Shown here in pieces: positions 11,506 to 23,040 of a DNA stretch of 64,000 nucleotides. The stretch's first letter is position 1. Each line of letters starts with the position of its first letter. Both the position numbers and the translations under genes were made by a program. This DNA is from Mixophyes australis (taxonomy: Eukaryota > Chordata > Amphibia > Anura > Limnodynastidae): the NCBI GenBank assembly GCA_036250195.1, contig JAVHZZ010000004.1:141435729-141499728 (forward strand), written 5' to 3'. The notes under the pieces are model-generated. The model was not told where the DNA came from and made no database searches. It saw nothing but the letters and a program-made list of their open reading frames with translations.

Positions 11506-14352
11506 TTCTTTGTGTTTCCATAATGCATTTTCAGTTCCTTCTAATTTAAAAAAAATAAATACTCTACTTTTACACTGTATTACTTGCAATACTTTCTTAT
11601 TTAACCACATTTGTTGCCTTTTGTTCCTAAAATATTATTTGTCATAGGATATGTGAATGCAACAGTATATATTTAAATATTTTTTGCAATTTCCCATTTT
11701 GTTTCCATACTCTTATTTAAGAATCCCTTTCCCAGTCTATAAGCTTTAATGCTATTCTGAGATGATTAAAATTTGCTCATCTAAAATTCATAGTTTTTGT
11801 AGGTCTCTTGCAAAACGTTTTATTACAACTTAAGTCAAATCTTATATTGTGATCTCTATTCCCGAAAATCCCACTCAAGTTAAATTAGATTTAAAATCTG
11901 TTCGATTATATAGTTCGCCATGCAAGTGGTGGAAAAACAGTCACAGTTTATTACCATCTATAGAAAATGGTTTTAGGGGTCTTAAGCGCCACAAAATACC
12001 CTGTATATATTATTGTACAGTAGGTTGCACGCTTTGGGGGGATGCAACGTTTAATACATCATACTATAATTTTTGGTAAATTTACACAAAACGGAGGCAC
12101 AGTAATTAATCTAGTCCTTTTTATGAAATTATAACATAATGAAGCATTCTTGTTTAGGTGGAGTTCTGCAGGGTTTTATGATTGCACAATTTCAACAGTT
12201 TGACCAAATCGACTTGCACAACCTCAGATGAGGCAGAAACAAAAAACCACATTGCATATAAATATGTTAATATAAAGCAATGTGCCCTCCAAGTTATTGA
12301 GCACTGTAAAATCTCACTCTCTTTCTAGTTAAACTATTCATGTGAGTTAACAGTTTTGTTCAGAATACTAAGATGTTTTACATTAATAAGTATATCCACC
12401 ACAGACATATTGTAAAGGAATTGTCCAACATCTGGAACACACACATTTTATAAGATTCAAGTCCACAACAAGACTGGATGCTTTACTGTTGCGTCATCCC
12501 ATCTGAGAATTCCATACATTTTTATTGGGCATACCTGGCATAAAAATTGGTCCAATCTAATTACAATCTCTATTGGAAAATCTGGGTTTTCATGTTTCTT
12601 GGTGGAATATACTTATAAGAGAGGCTATAAAATTGATTTCCAGTTTTATTAGTTACTGTTTAAAAAAATCAATTATATTGATTACATACCTTGTCTTCTT
12701 TCAATTCAGCACTGAAAACACAAATGGGACGCTTATATTTACAAATGGATGGGAAAACATGGTAAACTCTACCCTGGCTGTCAACAATTGCTGTTCATTT
12801 TACAATAATACAGTATGCACTGGTTTGTAACCAGCTCCAGCTGCCTGCATTGAACTGTGGACTTCATGTATTTGAGGGGCAGCCTCAAGAAATCTACATC
12901 GGGATTAATTGCCATTTGATGAACCATTTCTGGGAATGGTGATGAGAGATAAGACCACATGTGCTGAAGTTTATATTTTGAAGAGGCATATGCACAGAAA
13001 CATATATCTATAATGAAATGTTGAACTTGTTGGCTTTGTTTTCTATTTAAAGTCCTCTACCTCTTGGCATGGATTTTTACACATTGATAACTTATAATAT
13101 TCTTTTCCAACATTAATGGGGCCCCTGGAAAATTGTTTTCTGGCTGCATCATACTGGACATGACATGTTTCAGACATTTGAAAGCACCCTCAAATAATCC
13201 TACTTGGATCATGTTTTCATATTCCTGTATCACTGATAATGTAACTATGCAACAAAGTAAAAATATAAACCTCCATAGGAGGCAAATATTTCTGTAATAT
13301 ATATGTGTAATATAAATATATTATTGTGAAGAATATAAATAGATGATAAATTAATAAAAACAAATAAAAATTGAATATAGCATAAATAGCACACTTGTCC
13401 ATAGCACTGCAGAAGTTCAAATGGAGGGAAAACTTACCTAAAAGTACCCTACAGCTCCTTGGAGCTAGGGAGGGGGTAGGGCTTGATGATGTCCCTTACA
13501 TCCACTACACTTCAGACAACATCTAAAGAGCCAGATGATGGGATGTGGGCACTAAAAGTGCCCTATCTCCTCAATCCTGGCACTCAGACTCAGTGGTACC
13601 TCTGTTAAAAGAGGGCAGTCCCATCTTCCAAACAATGTGGTTCCTGAGAAGTTATACTCTTGTGATCACACAGGAAAAAACCCATACCAGTGGAATCCAT
13701 CAATAAATCCAGGTGTGAGGAGGGTCTCCCCTATCCTAGTTTCAATAAATTCGGGAGTAACCTCATTTAATAGAGTGAAGTCATTGTTTGATCACCAGAC
13801 AATTGCACCCTACACTGCAGTAAACATTAAGGAGCCCAGGATGTGGGAGGGGTTTTGTAATGCCCATCCAGTGATGAATAGTCATGTTTTACTGCAGTCC
13901 AAAACAGTCACATTGAGTGTACAGTGGTAAAATGCAGGTGGTCCTGGGATAGAAACATTGTAGCAGTATTTTTGTCCCAGGTCCCTCTGTATCATGCCCA
14001 CGTGTTGTGCATCAGTATTCTAGACAAATCCTTTGTAAATAAATCCTTACTTGATAATATTAAAGATATCCATGCAGTTATTGCGAGGACATCTTAACTT
14101 AACTTTAAAGGAAATCCTAGACAGCTTACAGTAATTGTTTACTGATCAATAGTCATTTTCAACCTATGTAGAATGTTTAATAAGTTTGCTACTGTGAATT
14201 GTTCTTGAAAACTTAAAAAAAAAACAACGAACTCTAAAGACTATTACTTCTTTTCAAATTACACTTTTCACTAGAGGAGGACATGCAATAATCATAACCC
14301 ATTGTAATTTTATTACAGATAGGTTGGTATTATAAGAAATATTGTCCCTCAC
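11506..14352. other. No recognisable gene; probably CLK intron or downstream flank
   Basis: About 2.8 kb of AT-rich sequence. I looked on the minus strand for the next kinase exon (expected to carry a DFGSATF-like block) and did not find it. No further mobile element could be delimited. Confidence 0.4.
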
Positions 14353-14438
14353 CTTATCTTCATTGTAGGTAGTATTAAAATCTGAATTCACAAAAACTAT
14401 GTTTTCCGGTTTCATATCGGTATGTGCCTCTTTTAGAA
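14353..14438 (-). CDS. clk3: CLK3-like kinase, catalytic-loop exon
   Basis: An 86-nt exon on the minus strand between a good acceptor (polypyrimidine tract then ACAG) and the donor GTGAGG. It reads LKEAHTDMKPENIVFVNSDF and then NTTYNEDK. The catalytic Asp of HTD and the Asn of KPEN are kept. CLK (CDC2-like, LAMMER) kinases phosphorylate SR splicing factors in the nucleus. The first two bases complete a Phe codon begun at the end of the exon at 21378-21544, so the two exons join in frame. Against CLK family members as I recall them, about three residues are missing just before HTD. That could be real divergence or a sign of decay. The next exon downstream was not found. Confidence 0.75.
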
Positions 14439-15472
14439 CTGTAAAGAGGGAGAGATAGTCATATTGTAAACTCAGACTAAGCAAATTAAAATAGTTTTTG
14501 TTTCATAAATACTCTATGTTTAAAAATAATAAAATAACCAATACCATAATACCACTTAGTGAGACTAAACAATCAGTTACAGTAACATTTAAACAGCCAA
14601 ATAAATGTATACTAAAAATACACAGTATGGCTACAATGTTGCCAGGATATAAACTGTATATGATCAGAATATGCACTAATGCACTAATATAGGGGCAAAA
14701 GTCTGCACGATTATACAGAGACAATCACACATAAGGGAACTTTAGGAAAAAATATATATTTAAAAGTAAGAAGAATCAGTAAAACAAATCATCAAAGCTC
14801 TTAAGTCTTTTTCATTTGGGGAGACATTACAGAAATTCGAAAAAAGAAGGGAAAGGGTACACACTTGGGGAGTTTCTTGCTGTGCGGTGGGGAAAGCACA
14901 AAAAAGAACTTTATTTTTACACCAGTTCTGAGCTGATTGAGATCAGATCTTTCCTGAAATTTTCAATAGGACCCATCTGGCTCCACTCGGAAGTGAATTA
15001 GATACAAGTAACAACAAACCTCCAATAAGCAAAAGTGCTACATGTATTGAAGATGCCAATGTCCCCTCTCTCATGATTAATTTAAGTAATGAATGAGACT
15101 AAACAGAGCAGTACTTTAGCAAGAACAACAGTAGAGTTTTATTTTAAGGGGTAGTTGAAAAGTCTGTTCGTTTGATAGGACGTTTACACTTTTTATACAG
15201 TGTGTCTTTACTGATTTTTTCCATCTGGTGCATTTTTTGCCTCAAAGTTTATCGCTATAAATAAAACTATATCTGCAATATTTTGGGTGGCTGAACGGAA
15301 TCTTATAAGGCTGTTATCCACAAAATCAAGATTACAAACATATTTCCAAAGACCATCTCAAAATGAACTCCGGTACTGTGAAACAGAGCTCCTGTTTTAG
15401 TATTTAAGGAAACTTAACTAGAGTTTACACTTATTTTATTCCATGCAAGACAGAAGACAAGCCTGTAATAAA
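14439..15472. other. CLK intron sequence
   Basis: Together with the first 5 bp next to the 21378 donor, this is the original intron of about 1.03 kb between the two CLK exons before the Ty3 insertion. I see no other feature. Confidence 0.6.
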
Positions 15473-15477
15473 CTGAC

Positions 15478-16489
15478 TGTCACTCACCGGAGTGTGAGTG
15501 CCTCCACTCTGGTACGTGGTTCTCCATCTTTCCCGCTCACACCTGTGTGGAACCGCGGCCGTCCGCCATCCTGTCGCACTGCACATGCGCAGGTCCCTTT
15601 AACAACTACACCTGACCACTAATGTGATTCATGGATCAATCATCCCTCCCTACTTAAGGCACCTGCAGCCTTAGGTAACGGCCTGATCTTGAAGTCTCAC
15701 TCCCAGTGAACTTCTATAGGTGTGTGCAGTTTCCAAACTGCTTCCAGCTCTACTCCTGTGTGCAGTTTCCAAACTGCTTCCAGCTCTACCCCTGTGTGCA
15801 GTTTCCAAACTGCTTCCAGTTCTACTCCTGTGTGCAGTTTCCAAACTGCTTCCAGCTCTACTCCTGTGTGCAGTTTCCAAACTGCTTCCAGCTCTACTCC
15901 TGTGTGCAGTTTCCAAACTGCTTCCAGCTCTACTCGTGTGTACAGTTTCCAAACTGCTTCCATCTCTACTCGTGCTTCAGCTTCCACGCTGCTCCCTGCT
16001 CAACTCAGCGGCGGTTCCCATACCACTACAACGCTTCACTTCTCAGCTGATTCCGGATCTACACAACTGGGTATGCTCTACTGACTATTGACTATTGCCT
16101 ATTGCTCGCATACCAGTTGTATCCATTGTTGTTTGCTGCATAGGTACAAGTACCCATATAGACTGTGTTACTGCATTGCTTCATTTAGGACAAGCTTTCA
16201 CTCAAGCTACGATATCTCCTCACGCTACTACTTAGCGTTATTGTGCATATCTGCTGTGACCAGCTTCTCCTCACTGCAAGGCATCTACTCCATACAGACT
16301 TTTCATTGTGCCTTCCATCTCTGCCTCACAAGACATTGCTCTACTTGCGCTGTTTCCATACAGCCACAGTTTGCCTTTCAACTTCACTCTCCTGCACCTG
16401 GACAAGTCCTCATTCCTTCTCACAGCAGTGGTACAACTTGCTGCACGCAGACCACTGACTTCCCTGCTACCTACCCGCACCTGGACAAG
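15478..16489 (+). repeat. 5' LTR of Ty3 element, 3'-truncated
   Basis: It matches 19788-20908 of the 3' LTR with few differences, then stops matching after ACAAG at 16489. The 36-bp internal repeat (15718-15985) has 7 units here and 10 in the 3' LTR. The missing U5 end, primer site and gag point to one internal deletion. Confidence 0.88.
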
Positions 16490-16527
16490 AGTAAAGGTTA
16501 GGGTCCCTGGACTCCTCTCCATCTTCT

Positions 16528-19500
16528 ATGGATTCCAAAGTGTGTGTATTTGATGTTACCATCTTCTCAGCCACCAAATCTTTTATCTCTCAAGCACTTC
16601 TGGATTCCGGCGCTGCCGGCAACTTTATCTCCAGTGCTCTTGTTAACCAGTGGTCCCTACCAGTGGCCCCGTTAAAAACCGCCATAGCGGTCACCGCTAT
16701 AGACGGCTCTCGCATCATTAATGGACTTATCACCCACTGTACGACTCCTTTGACCCTTCAAATTGGAGCCTTACACCGAGAGAAAATCTCTTTGCTGGTC
16801 CTTCCTGCTACTACTAGTCCCATCGTTCTTGGCCTTCCATGGCTTCAGCTTCATTCACCACAAGTTGATTGGAGTACTCCCCAAGTCACATCCTGGGGCC
16901 CGGATTGTCATCATAGATGCCTAACCCGAGTGGTACCACTCAAAATCAACAGATCATCTATAACACCTGGTCCTCCGGGCCTTCCTCCACAGTATGCCCC
17001 GTTCGCTGACGTGTTCGATAAGGCGCAATTTGAACCTGTGCCACCTCATCGGGCATGGGATTGTCCCATAGATTTACTACCTGGCAAAAACCCTCCTAGG
17101 GGCCGTGTATACCCTCTCTCGCTACCAGAGACACAGGCTATGTCAGAGTATATCAAGGACAACCTTCATCGCGGATTCATTCGACCTTCCAGCTCTCCCG
17201 CTGGAGCGGGCTTCTTTTTCGTGAAAAAGAAAGATGGGACCTTAAGACCCTGCATTGATTATCGGGGGCTCAATGCCATAACCGTAAAAAATCGGTACCC
17301 GATTCCTCTTATCACTGAACTCTTTGATCGTATAAAAGGTGCTCGGATTTTTACCAAACTTGATCTCCGTGGCGCTTACAACCTAATCCGGATCAAGTCA
17401 GGCGACGAATGGAAGACAGCATTCAACACCAGGGATGGGCATTACGAATACCTAGTTATGCCCTTTGGACTGTGTAATGCCCCAGCTGTCTTCCAAGGAT
17501 TCGTGAACGAGATCTTCCGGGACCTATTATACGTGTGCGTTGTAGTCTATCTGGACGACATTTTAATCTTCTCTCAAGATCTTGTCTCCCACCATCAACA
17601 TGTGGCAGAAGTTCTCTCCAGACTGCGGAAGAACCTCCTATTCTGCAAATTAGAAAAATGCTCCTTCGAATTATCCCAAATTCCATTCTTGGGATACATC
17701 GTGTCCGGAGTAGGTCTGGAGATGGACCCAGACAAAGTTAATGCCGTTCTACTTTGGCCCCAGCCAACTACCCTCAGGGCTATACAACGCTTCCTGGGGT
17801 TTGCGAATTATTACAGACGTTTTATCCTGAACTTCTCATCTATTGCTTCTCCTATTGTGGCCCTGACCAAGAAGGGCGCCAATACTAAACACTGGTCCTC
17901 CGAGGCCCTTCACGCTTTCCAAAGCCTTAAAGAAGCATTTTCTACCGCCCCTGTTCTTCGGCAGCCTGACGTAAACCTTCCCTTCTTTCTCGAGGTGGAC
18001 ACCTCCAATGTCGGACTAGGAGCTATTCTTTCCCAAAGATCTGAGCAACAGAAATTCCATCCTTGTGCCTTCTACTCCCGGGGTCTTCTACCCGCGGAAA
18101 AGAACTACACCATCGGTGACAAAGAACTGTTGGCAATAAAAGTCGCATTAAAGGAGTGGAGATATCTACTGGAGGGGGCTCATTATCCGGTAACCATCTT
18201 CACCGACCACAAAAATCTCCTCTATTTACAAACAGCCCAATGTCTAAACCCTCGACAGGCGAGGTGGTCACTTTTCTTTTCTCGCTTCGAACTCAATATA
18301 ACGTTCAAACCTGCTGCAAAGAACAGGAAAGCAGATGCTTTATCCCGGGCATTTGCCCCTTCTTCTGACATCTTGGATTCTTCCGATCATCCTATACTGG
18401 ATCCCAAATGTGTGACTTTGGCCACTTCATCCACCAATGTGCTACCGTTTGGGAGAACTCTTGTTCCGCCATCTCTACGCAAGAGAATATTGTCATGGTA
18501 CCATTCTTCACGCTTCTCTGGACATTCTGGTGAATGAAAGACTTTTGAGATCCTTTCCCGGAGTTATTGGTGGCCTTCTATCAGAAAGGATTTCAGAGAA
18601 TTTGTGGCCGCTTGTGAGATCTGCTCTCAATTTAAGTCTTCCCGCAGAACACCAGCGGGATTGCTCCAACCACTACCTATCCCTACTAAACCTTGGACCC
18701 ACATAAGTATGGATTTTGTCACCGAACTTCCTCTTAGCAAGAGATGTAATACCATCTGGGTAGTGGTGGATAGATTCTCCAAGATGGTTCACTTCGTCCC
18801 TCTCACCGGATTACCATCTTCTTCTACCTTGGCTGACCATTTTATTAAAGAGATTTTTCGAATTCACGGCTGTCCGTCCGAGATTGTGTCCGATAGAGGT
18901 GTGCAGTTCGTCTCCAGATTCTGGCGAGCCCTTTGTAAGAACTTGGGTATCCGACTGTCTCTATCATCGACTTACCATCCCCAATCAAACGGCCAGACTG
19001 AAAGGGTCAATCTAGATCTTGAGACCTTCATAAGAATCTTTTCCTCAGCCAATCAAGATAATTGGGTAGATTTACTCCCGTGGGCTGAGTTTGCCCACAA
19101 TAACATGTACCATGAGTCTTCAACAAAAACTCATTTTTTCGTGGTTTACGGTCACCATCCGTCTCTCCCAGAGTTTCCTGCCCTCCCTCCCACCCAAGTC
19201 CCTGCGGTGGAGAGACTTTGTCAAAACTTTAAAACCATCTGGACTCAGGTGAGATCATCCCTGAGGAAAGCATCAGCCAGATACAAATTCTTCGCAGATA
19301 AAAAGAGGCGAGCCATTCCACCACTCAAGCTTGGAGACCGTGTATGGCTTTCTACAAAAAACATCCGCTTGAAGGTTCCGTCCATGAAGTTTGCGCCACG
19401 CTTCATCGGACCATACAAGATCACTCAAGTCATAAATCCGGTATGCTTCAAGCTACTATTACCAAAGAACCTCCGGATCTCCAATGCCTTCCATGTCTCT

Positions 19501-19932
19501 CTGCTCAAACCTCTTGTTATCAATCGTTTTTCTGCTCCTCCTTCTGTACCTAAATCAGTACAGATTCATCAAGAAGAGGAGTTCGAGATCTCTCAGATCC
19601 TGAATGCTAAAATTTCGCGAGGATCTCTCCGATTCCTCGTTCATTGGAAGGGCTTCGGTCCAGAAGAACGCTCCTTGATTCACGCTGAGGACCTCAACGC
19701 TCCAGCCCTGCTTAAAAAATTCTACCAAAAATTTCCGGACAAACCCGGTTCCAAGTGTTCTGTGCCCACCTTTAAAAGGGGGGGTACTGTCACTCACCGG
19801 AGTGTGAGTGCCTCCACTCTGGTACGTGGTTCTCCATCTTTCCCGCTCACACCTGTGTGGAACCGCGGCCGTCCGCCATCCTGTCGCACTGGGCATGCGC
19901 AGGTCCCTTTCACAACTACACCTGACCACTAA
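16528..19932 (+). pseudogene. Ty3 chromovirus Pol polyprotein, one nonsense codon
   Basis: The polyprotein copies the element RNA and integrates the cDNA. Aspartic protease: LLDSGAAGNFI near residues 25-35. Reverse transcriptase: KKKDGTLRPCIDYRGLN and the catalytic YLDD near residue 341. RNase H: FTDHKNLLYL and KADALSR. Integrase: an HHCC finger (YHSSRFSGHSGE through CEICSQFK) and D-D-E residues in SMDFVTELP, VSDRGVQF and NGQTERV. C-terminal chromodomain: FLVHWKGFGPEE near residue 1040. The only lesion is an in-frame TGA at 18535-18537 inside the integrase finger. The frame runs on unbroken and ends about 145 nt inside the 3' LTR. No gag precedes it, and the Met at 16528 may only be a product of the deletion. 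Confidence 0.93.
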
Positions 19933-21372
19933 TGTGATTGATGGATCAATCACCCCTCCCTACTTAAGGCACCTGCAGCCTTAGGTAGTGGCCTGATCTT
20001 GAAGTCTCACTCCCAGTGAACTTCTATAGGTGTGTGCAGTTTCCAAACTGCTTCCAGCTCTACTCCTGTGTGCAGTTTCCAAACTGCTTCCAGCTCTACT
20101 CCTGTGTGCAGTTTCCAAACTGCTTCCAGCTCTACTCCTGTGTGCAGTTTCCAAACTGCTTCCAGCTCTACTCCTGTGTGCAGTTTCCAAACTGCTTCCA
20201 GCTCTACCCCTGTGTGCAGTTTCCAAACTGCTTCCAGCTCTACTCCTGTGTGCAGTTTCCAAACTGCTTCCAGCTCTACTCCTGTGTGCAGTTTCCAAAC
20301 TGCTTCCAACTCTACTCCTGTGTGCAGTTTCCAAACTGCTTCCAGCTCTACTCGTGTGTACAGTTTCCAAACTGCTTCCATCTCTACTCGTGCTTCAGCT
20401 TCCACGCTGCTCCCTGCTCAACTCAGCGGCGGTTCCCATACCGCTACAACGCTTCACTTCTCAGCTGATTCCGGATCTACACAACTGGGTATGCTCTACT
20501 GACTATTGACTATTGCCTATTGCTCGCATACCAGTTGTATCCATTGTTGTTTGCTGCACAGGGTACAAGTACCCATATAGACTGTGTTACTGCATTGCTT
20601 CATTTAGGACAAGCTTTCACTCAAGCTACGATATCTCCTCACGCTACTACTTAGCGTTATTGTGCATATCTGCTATGACCAGCTTCTCCTCACTGCAAGG
20701 CATCTACTCCATACAGACTTTTCATTGTGCCTTCCATCTCTGCCTCACAAGACATTGCTCTACTCGCGCTGTTTCCATACAGCCACAGTTTGCCTTTCAA
20801 CTTCACTCTCCTGCACCTGGACAAGTCCTCATTCCTTCTCACAGCAGTGGTACAACTTGCTGCACGCAGACCACTGACTACCCTGCTACCTACCCGCACC
20901 TGCACAAGTCCTCCTATCACAGCAGTGGTACAACTTGCTATACGCAGACCACTGACTCTCCTATTACCTACCTACACCTGGACCAGACTCCTCACCATAG
21001 CGGTGGTACAACTTGCTGAACGGACCACCGACTACCTTGCTTCCTACCTGCACCAGTACTATTCTTCCCATCACTGCAGTGGTACAACTTGCTGTACGCA
21101 GACCACTGACTCCTCCTCTACCTACCATCACCTATCCACGTCCACTCCTCGTGTCTACATTATCTTCAGCCTCCAGTTTACTGCTCCAAGTCGCTGACTT
21201 TCCTCTAACCATAGCTGCAAGTCGCTGACTTCCTCAGACTATCTCTACTCTCCTGCTGTTGTGTCGCTCCAATCATTCACCTGCCTGCTTTGAGGTGCGT
21301 GCCATAACCCCGCCTCTCTAGCAGAGTTCCATCTGGTGAAACTCGGGTAAGCAACTCCTAGTGCCCGTGACA
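19788..21372 (+). repeat. 3' LTR of Ty3 element
   Basis: Full LTR of 1585 bp with TGT...ACA ends. It contains a 36-bp array (10 units at about 20028-20395, each with GTTTCCAAACTGCTTCCAG) and a second set of imperfect repeats (about 20850-21130) around TGGTACAACTTGCT. The length of the array unit is a multiple of three, which leaves several frames open on both strands. These are not genes. Confidence 0.9.
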
Positions 21373-21377
21373 CTCAC

Positions 21378-21544
21378 ATTTTAACGGGTGACACAGCTGG
21401 AAAGCCATGTGCCGAATATGACCAAGAGGGTAGGGAAGGAAGTTGTTTTCTTTCTGGAACTCAAAAGTACTTTTTCCAAGTAGTTCAAAAGCAATACACA
21501 CATGTCCATGGTATTCAAACCAATCCCGCATCAGTACGCACATG
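21378..21544 (-). CDS. clk3: CLK3-like kinase, hinge/alphaE exon
   Basis: A 167-nt exon between the acceptor TTATCCCCAG and the donor GTGAGT on the minus strand. It reads [20 protein letters not shown], then [19 protein letters not shown], then [14 protein letters not shown]. This is the hinge and alphaE region of CLK kinases. ELLGK with KENNF and QLCH is closest to CLK3 as I recall it. It ends in the first base of a Phe codon that the exon at 14353-14438 completes. The Ty3 element lies 5 bp into the following intron, so donor bases 1-5 are the target duplication and base 6 comes from the LTR. The preceding exon (expected to end in two bases of a codon) was not found between here and 26.2 kb. 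Confidence 0.85.
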
Positions 21545-21837
21545 CTGGGGATAAAAACACACAGGTTAGAATTAAAGTAGCACAGTGAATGTCAGGTTTG
21601 ATATGCTCTGCACTTTGTTGAAAGCAGAGGATGTTCATTACTATACAAAATGACCAAGGATATTCAAGGTGGATGCACCGTATGAGCTTGATGTCCAATA
21701 ATAAACTTAATTTACAAAGCATTAGAGCTCCTTATGGTTTTCAATCCTTTATGGCTTACTAAAATACAGAGGATATTACTGTTCCAACTTATCATTCTGC
21801 ATCTGAGGTGACATAAAAGGTGTAATGATGCCATGTG
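21545..21837. other. CLK intron sequence
   Basis: No recognisable feature in this short AT-rich stretch upstream of the CLK exon. Confidence 0.4.
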
Positions 21838-21915
21838 CATCATCATTTTATTTATACGGTGCCACCAGTTCCGCTGCACTGTACAGAGAATATCTCAGTC
21901 ACATGACACTGTAAA
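21838..21915 (-). repeat. SINE 3' tail fragment
   Basis: In minus orientation this carries the GTACAG/GCACTG block, GGCACCGTATAAATAAAATG and a GAT repeat, a diverged tail of the SINE family seen at 8826 and 11140. Confidence 0.6.
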
Positions 21916-22024
21916 CTACCATTTGCGAGTCCTAAAAACTAGAATTGGAGCTCTGCTGGACTGGCCCCTTTTTTCTCTCCCCTTTGCTTCACTGGCTCCC
22001 TTCTGTGCCTGATTTGTTTACCCT

Positions 22025-22252
22025 CCCTTAGGATGTAAGCTCGTATGAGCAGGGCCCCTCTTCCCTCCTGTCTCCAAACCTGTTCTTCCGCTCCGTCTCT
22101 ACTGTATATGCCTGCCCGGAGTCCCTGAAGTACTGGTACTTTTTGTTTATTGTTCTGTACTGTTTTACCCTGTATAGTCCACTGTTCGTACCGTGTACGG
22201 CGCTGCGGAAACCTTGTGGCGCCTTACAAATAAAAGATAATAATAATAATTA
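22025..22252 (+). repeat. LINE/SINE 3' end
   Basis: It contains GGATGTAAGCTCGTATGAGC, GGCGCTGCGGAAACCTTG and TGGCGCCTTACAAATAAAAG and ends in an AAT repeat. This is the layout of a CR1/L2-type 3' end, different from the GATGATG tail elsewhere in the window. Confidence 0.6.
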
Positions 22253-22379
22253 GATATTTGTTTTTATTAGTACAAGTGAGGTAGCATGTAAGGGTTAGTT
22301 ATTATAACACAATAACATTATACTTATGTTTCAATAAAACATGTTGTAATGGAACTATGAAAAACTATTTTAGGAGGGC

Positions 22380-23035
22380 AACATTTTTGTCTGTATTCAC
22401 AAACAAGGAAAAAGTGCCAGGAAATAGGTTGTGCAGCAACAGCATATAGATAAAACATTATATGTTAATTCTCTGGCAAATGAGGTACATTTCTACCTAA
22501 ATAAGATTAGGACAGATAAAGCACCTGGCCCAAATGGTGCTCACACACACACGTGCTGAAAAAAGTAAGCTTGGTATTTGGCAGATCACTATCTTACAAT
22601 TACGGACTTCTTCACGAGCAGGTTAGTGCCACAAAATTGTCAGAAAGCAGATATCACATCAATGTTTAAAATTACAAAAATTGGGACCAGTAAGTTATAG
22701 ACCCATGACCCGGATTTCAGCTGTCGCTAAATTATTGGGATGTGATTCAGAATACTTTCGAAGCAAATTATTGGATAACAACATCAGCATTGTGTCATGC
22801 TCAACAAACAGGATTAGTTTTTATGTTGAGGCAAATTTCAAAATGGATCTTGGTACTTTAATAGGAGGTGATATTTGTATTTTTCTGGTGCATAAAAGAG
22901 GAGCATAGTAGTACTACTGGAAAAAGTAACTTCATGGGTACAGAACTGATTGAAAGTGTAGTTATAAATGGCACATATAGAAACTGGGCTAAATTTTTAG
23001 TGGTGCACCACAAGGCTCAGTATTGTGCCCTGTTC
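22380..23035 (+). pseudogene. CR1/L2-like LINE reverse-transcriptase fossil
   Basis: Translated pieces resemble non-LTR reverse transcriptase: LNKIRTDKAPGPNGAHT (about 22500-22550), QKADITSMFK (about 22640-22670), SYRPMTRIS (about 22690-22715), then NGTYRNWAKF and SGAPQGSVLCP (about 22965-23035). Several stops and shifts separate them. The piece ends abruptly near 23040. Too short and decayed for a firm clade assignment. Confidence 0.6.
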
Positions 23036-23040
23036 GTGTA

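Larger units (their letters stand above)
15478..21372 (+). mobile_element. Ty3/gypsy chromovirus LTR retrotransposon
   Basis: It begins TGTCACTCACCGG and ends GTGCCCGTGACA, flanked by CTGAC (15473-15477) and CTCAC (21373-21377), a 5-bp duplication with one mismatch. Order: partial 5' LTR, pol (protease, reverse transcriptase, RNase H, integrase, chromodomain), polypurine tract AAAAGGGGGGG just before 19785, 3' LTR. Gag, the primer-binding site and the last 464 bp of the 5' LTR are missing, so this copy is defective. It lies in the intron between two CLK exons, in the opposite orientation to the kinase. Confidence 0.92.

Noticed and set aside
15671..16091. Repeat-rich frames of 90-123 codons on both strands, and their counterparts at 19981-20509
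   Set aside because: They are the 36-bp LTR array read in every frame.
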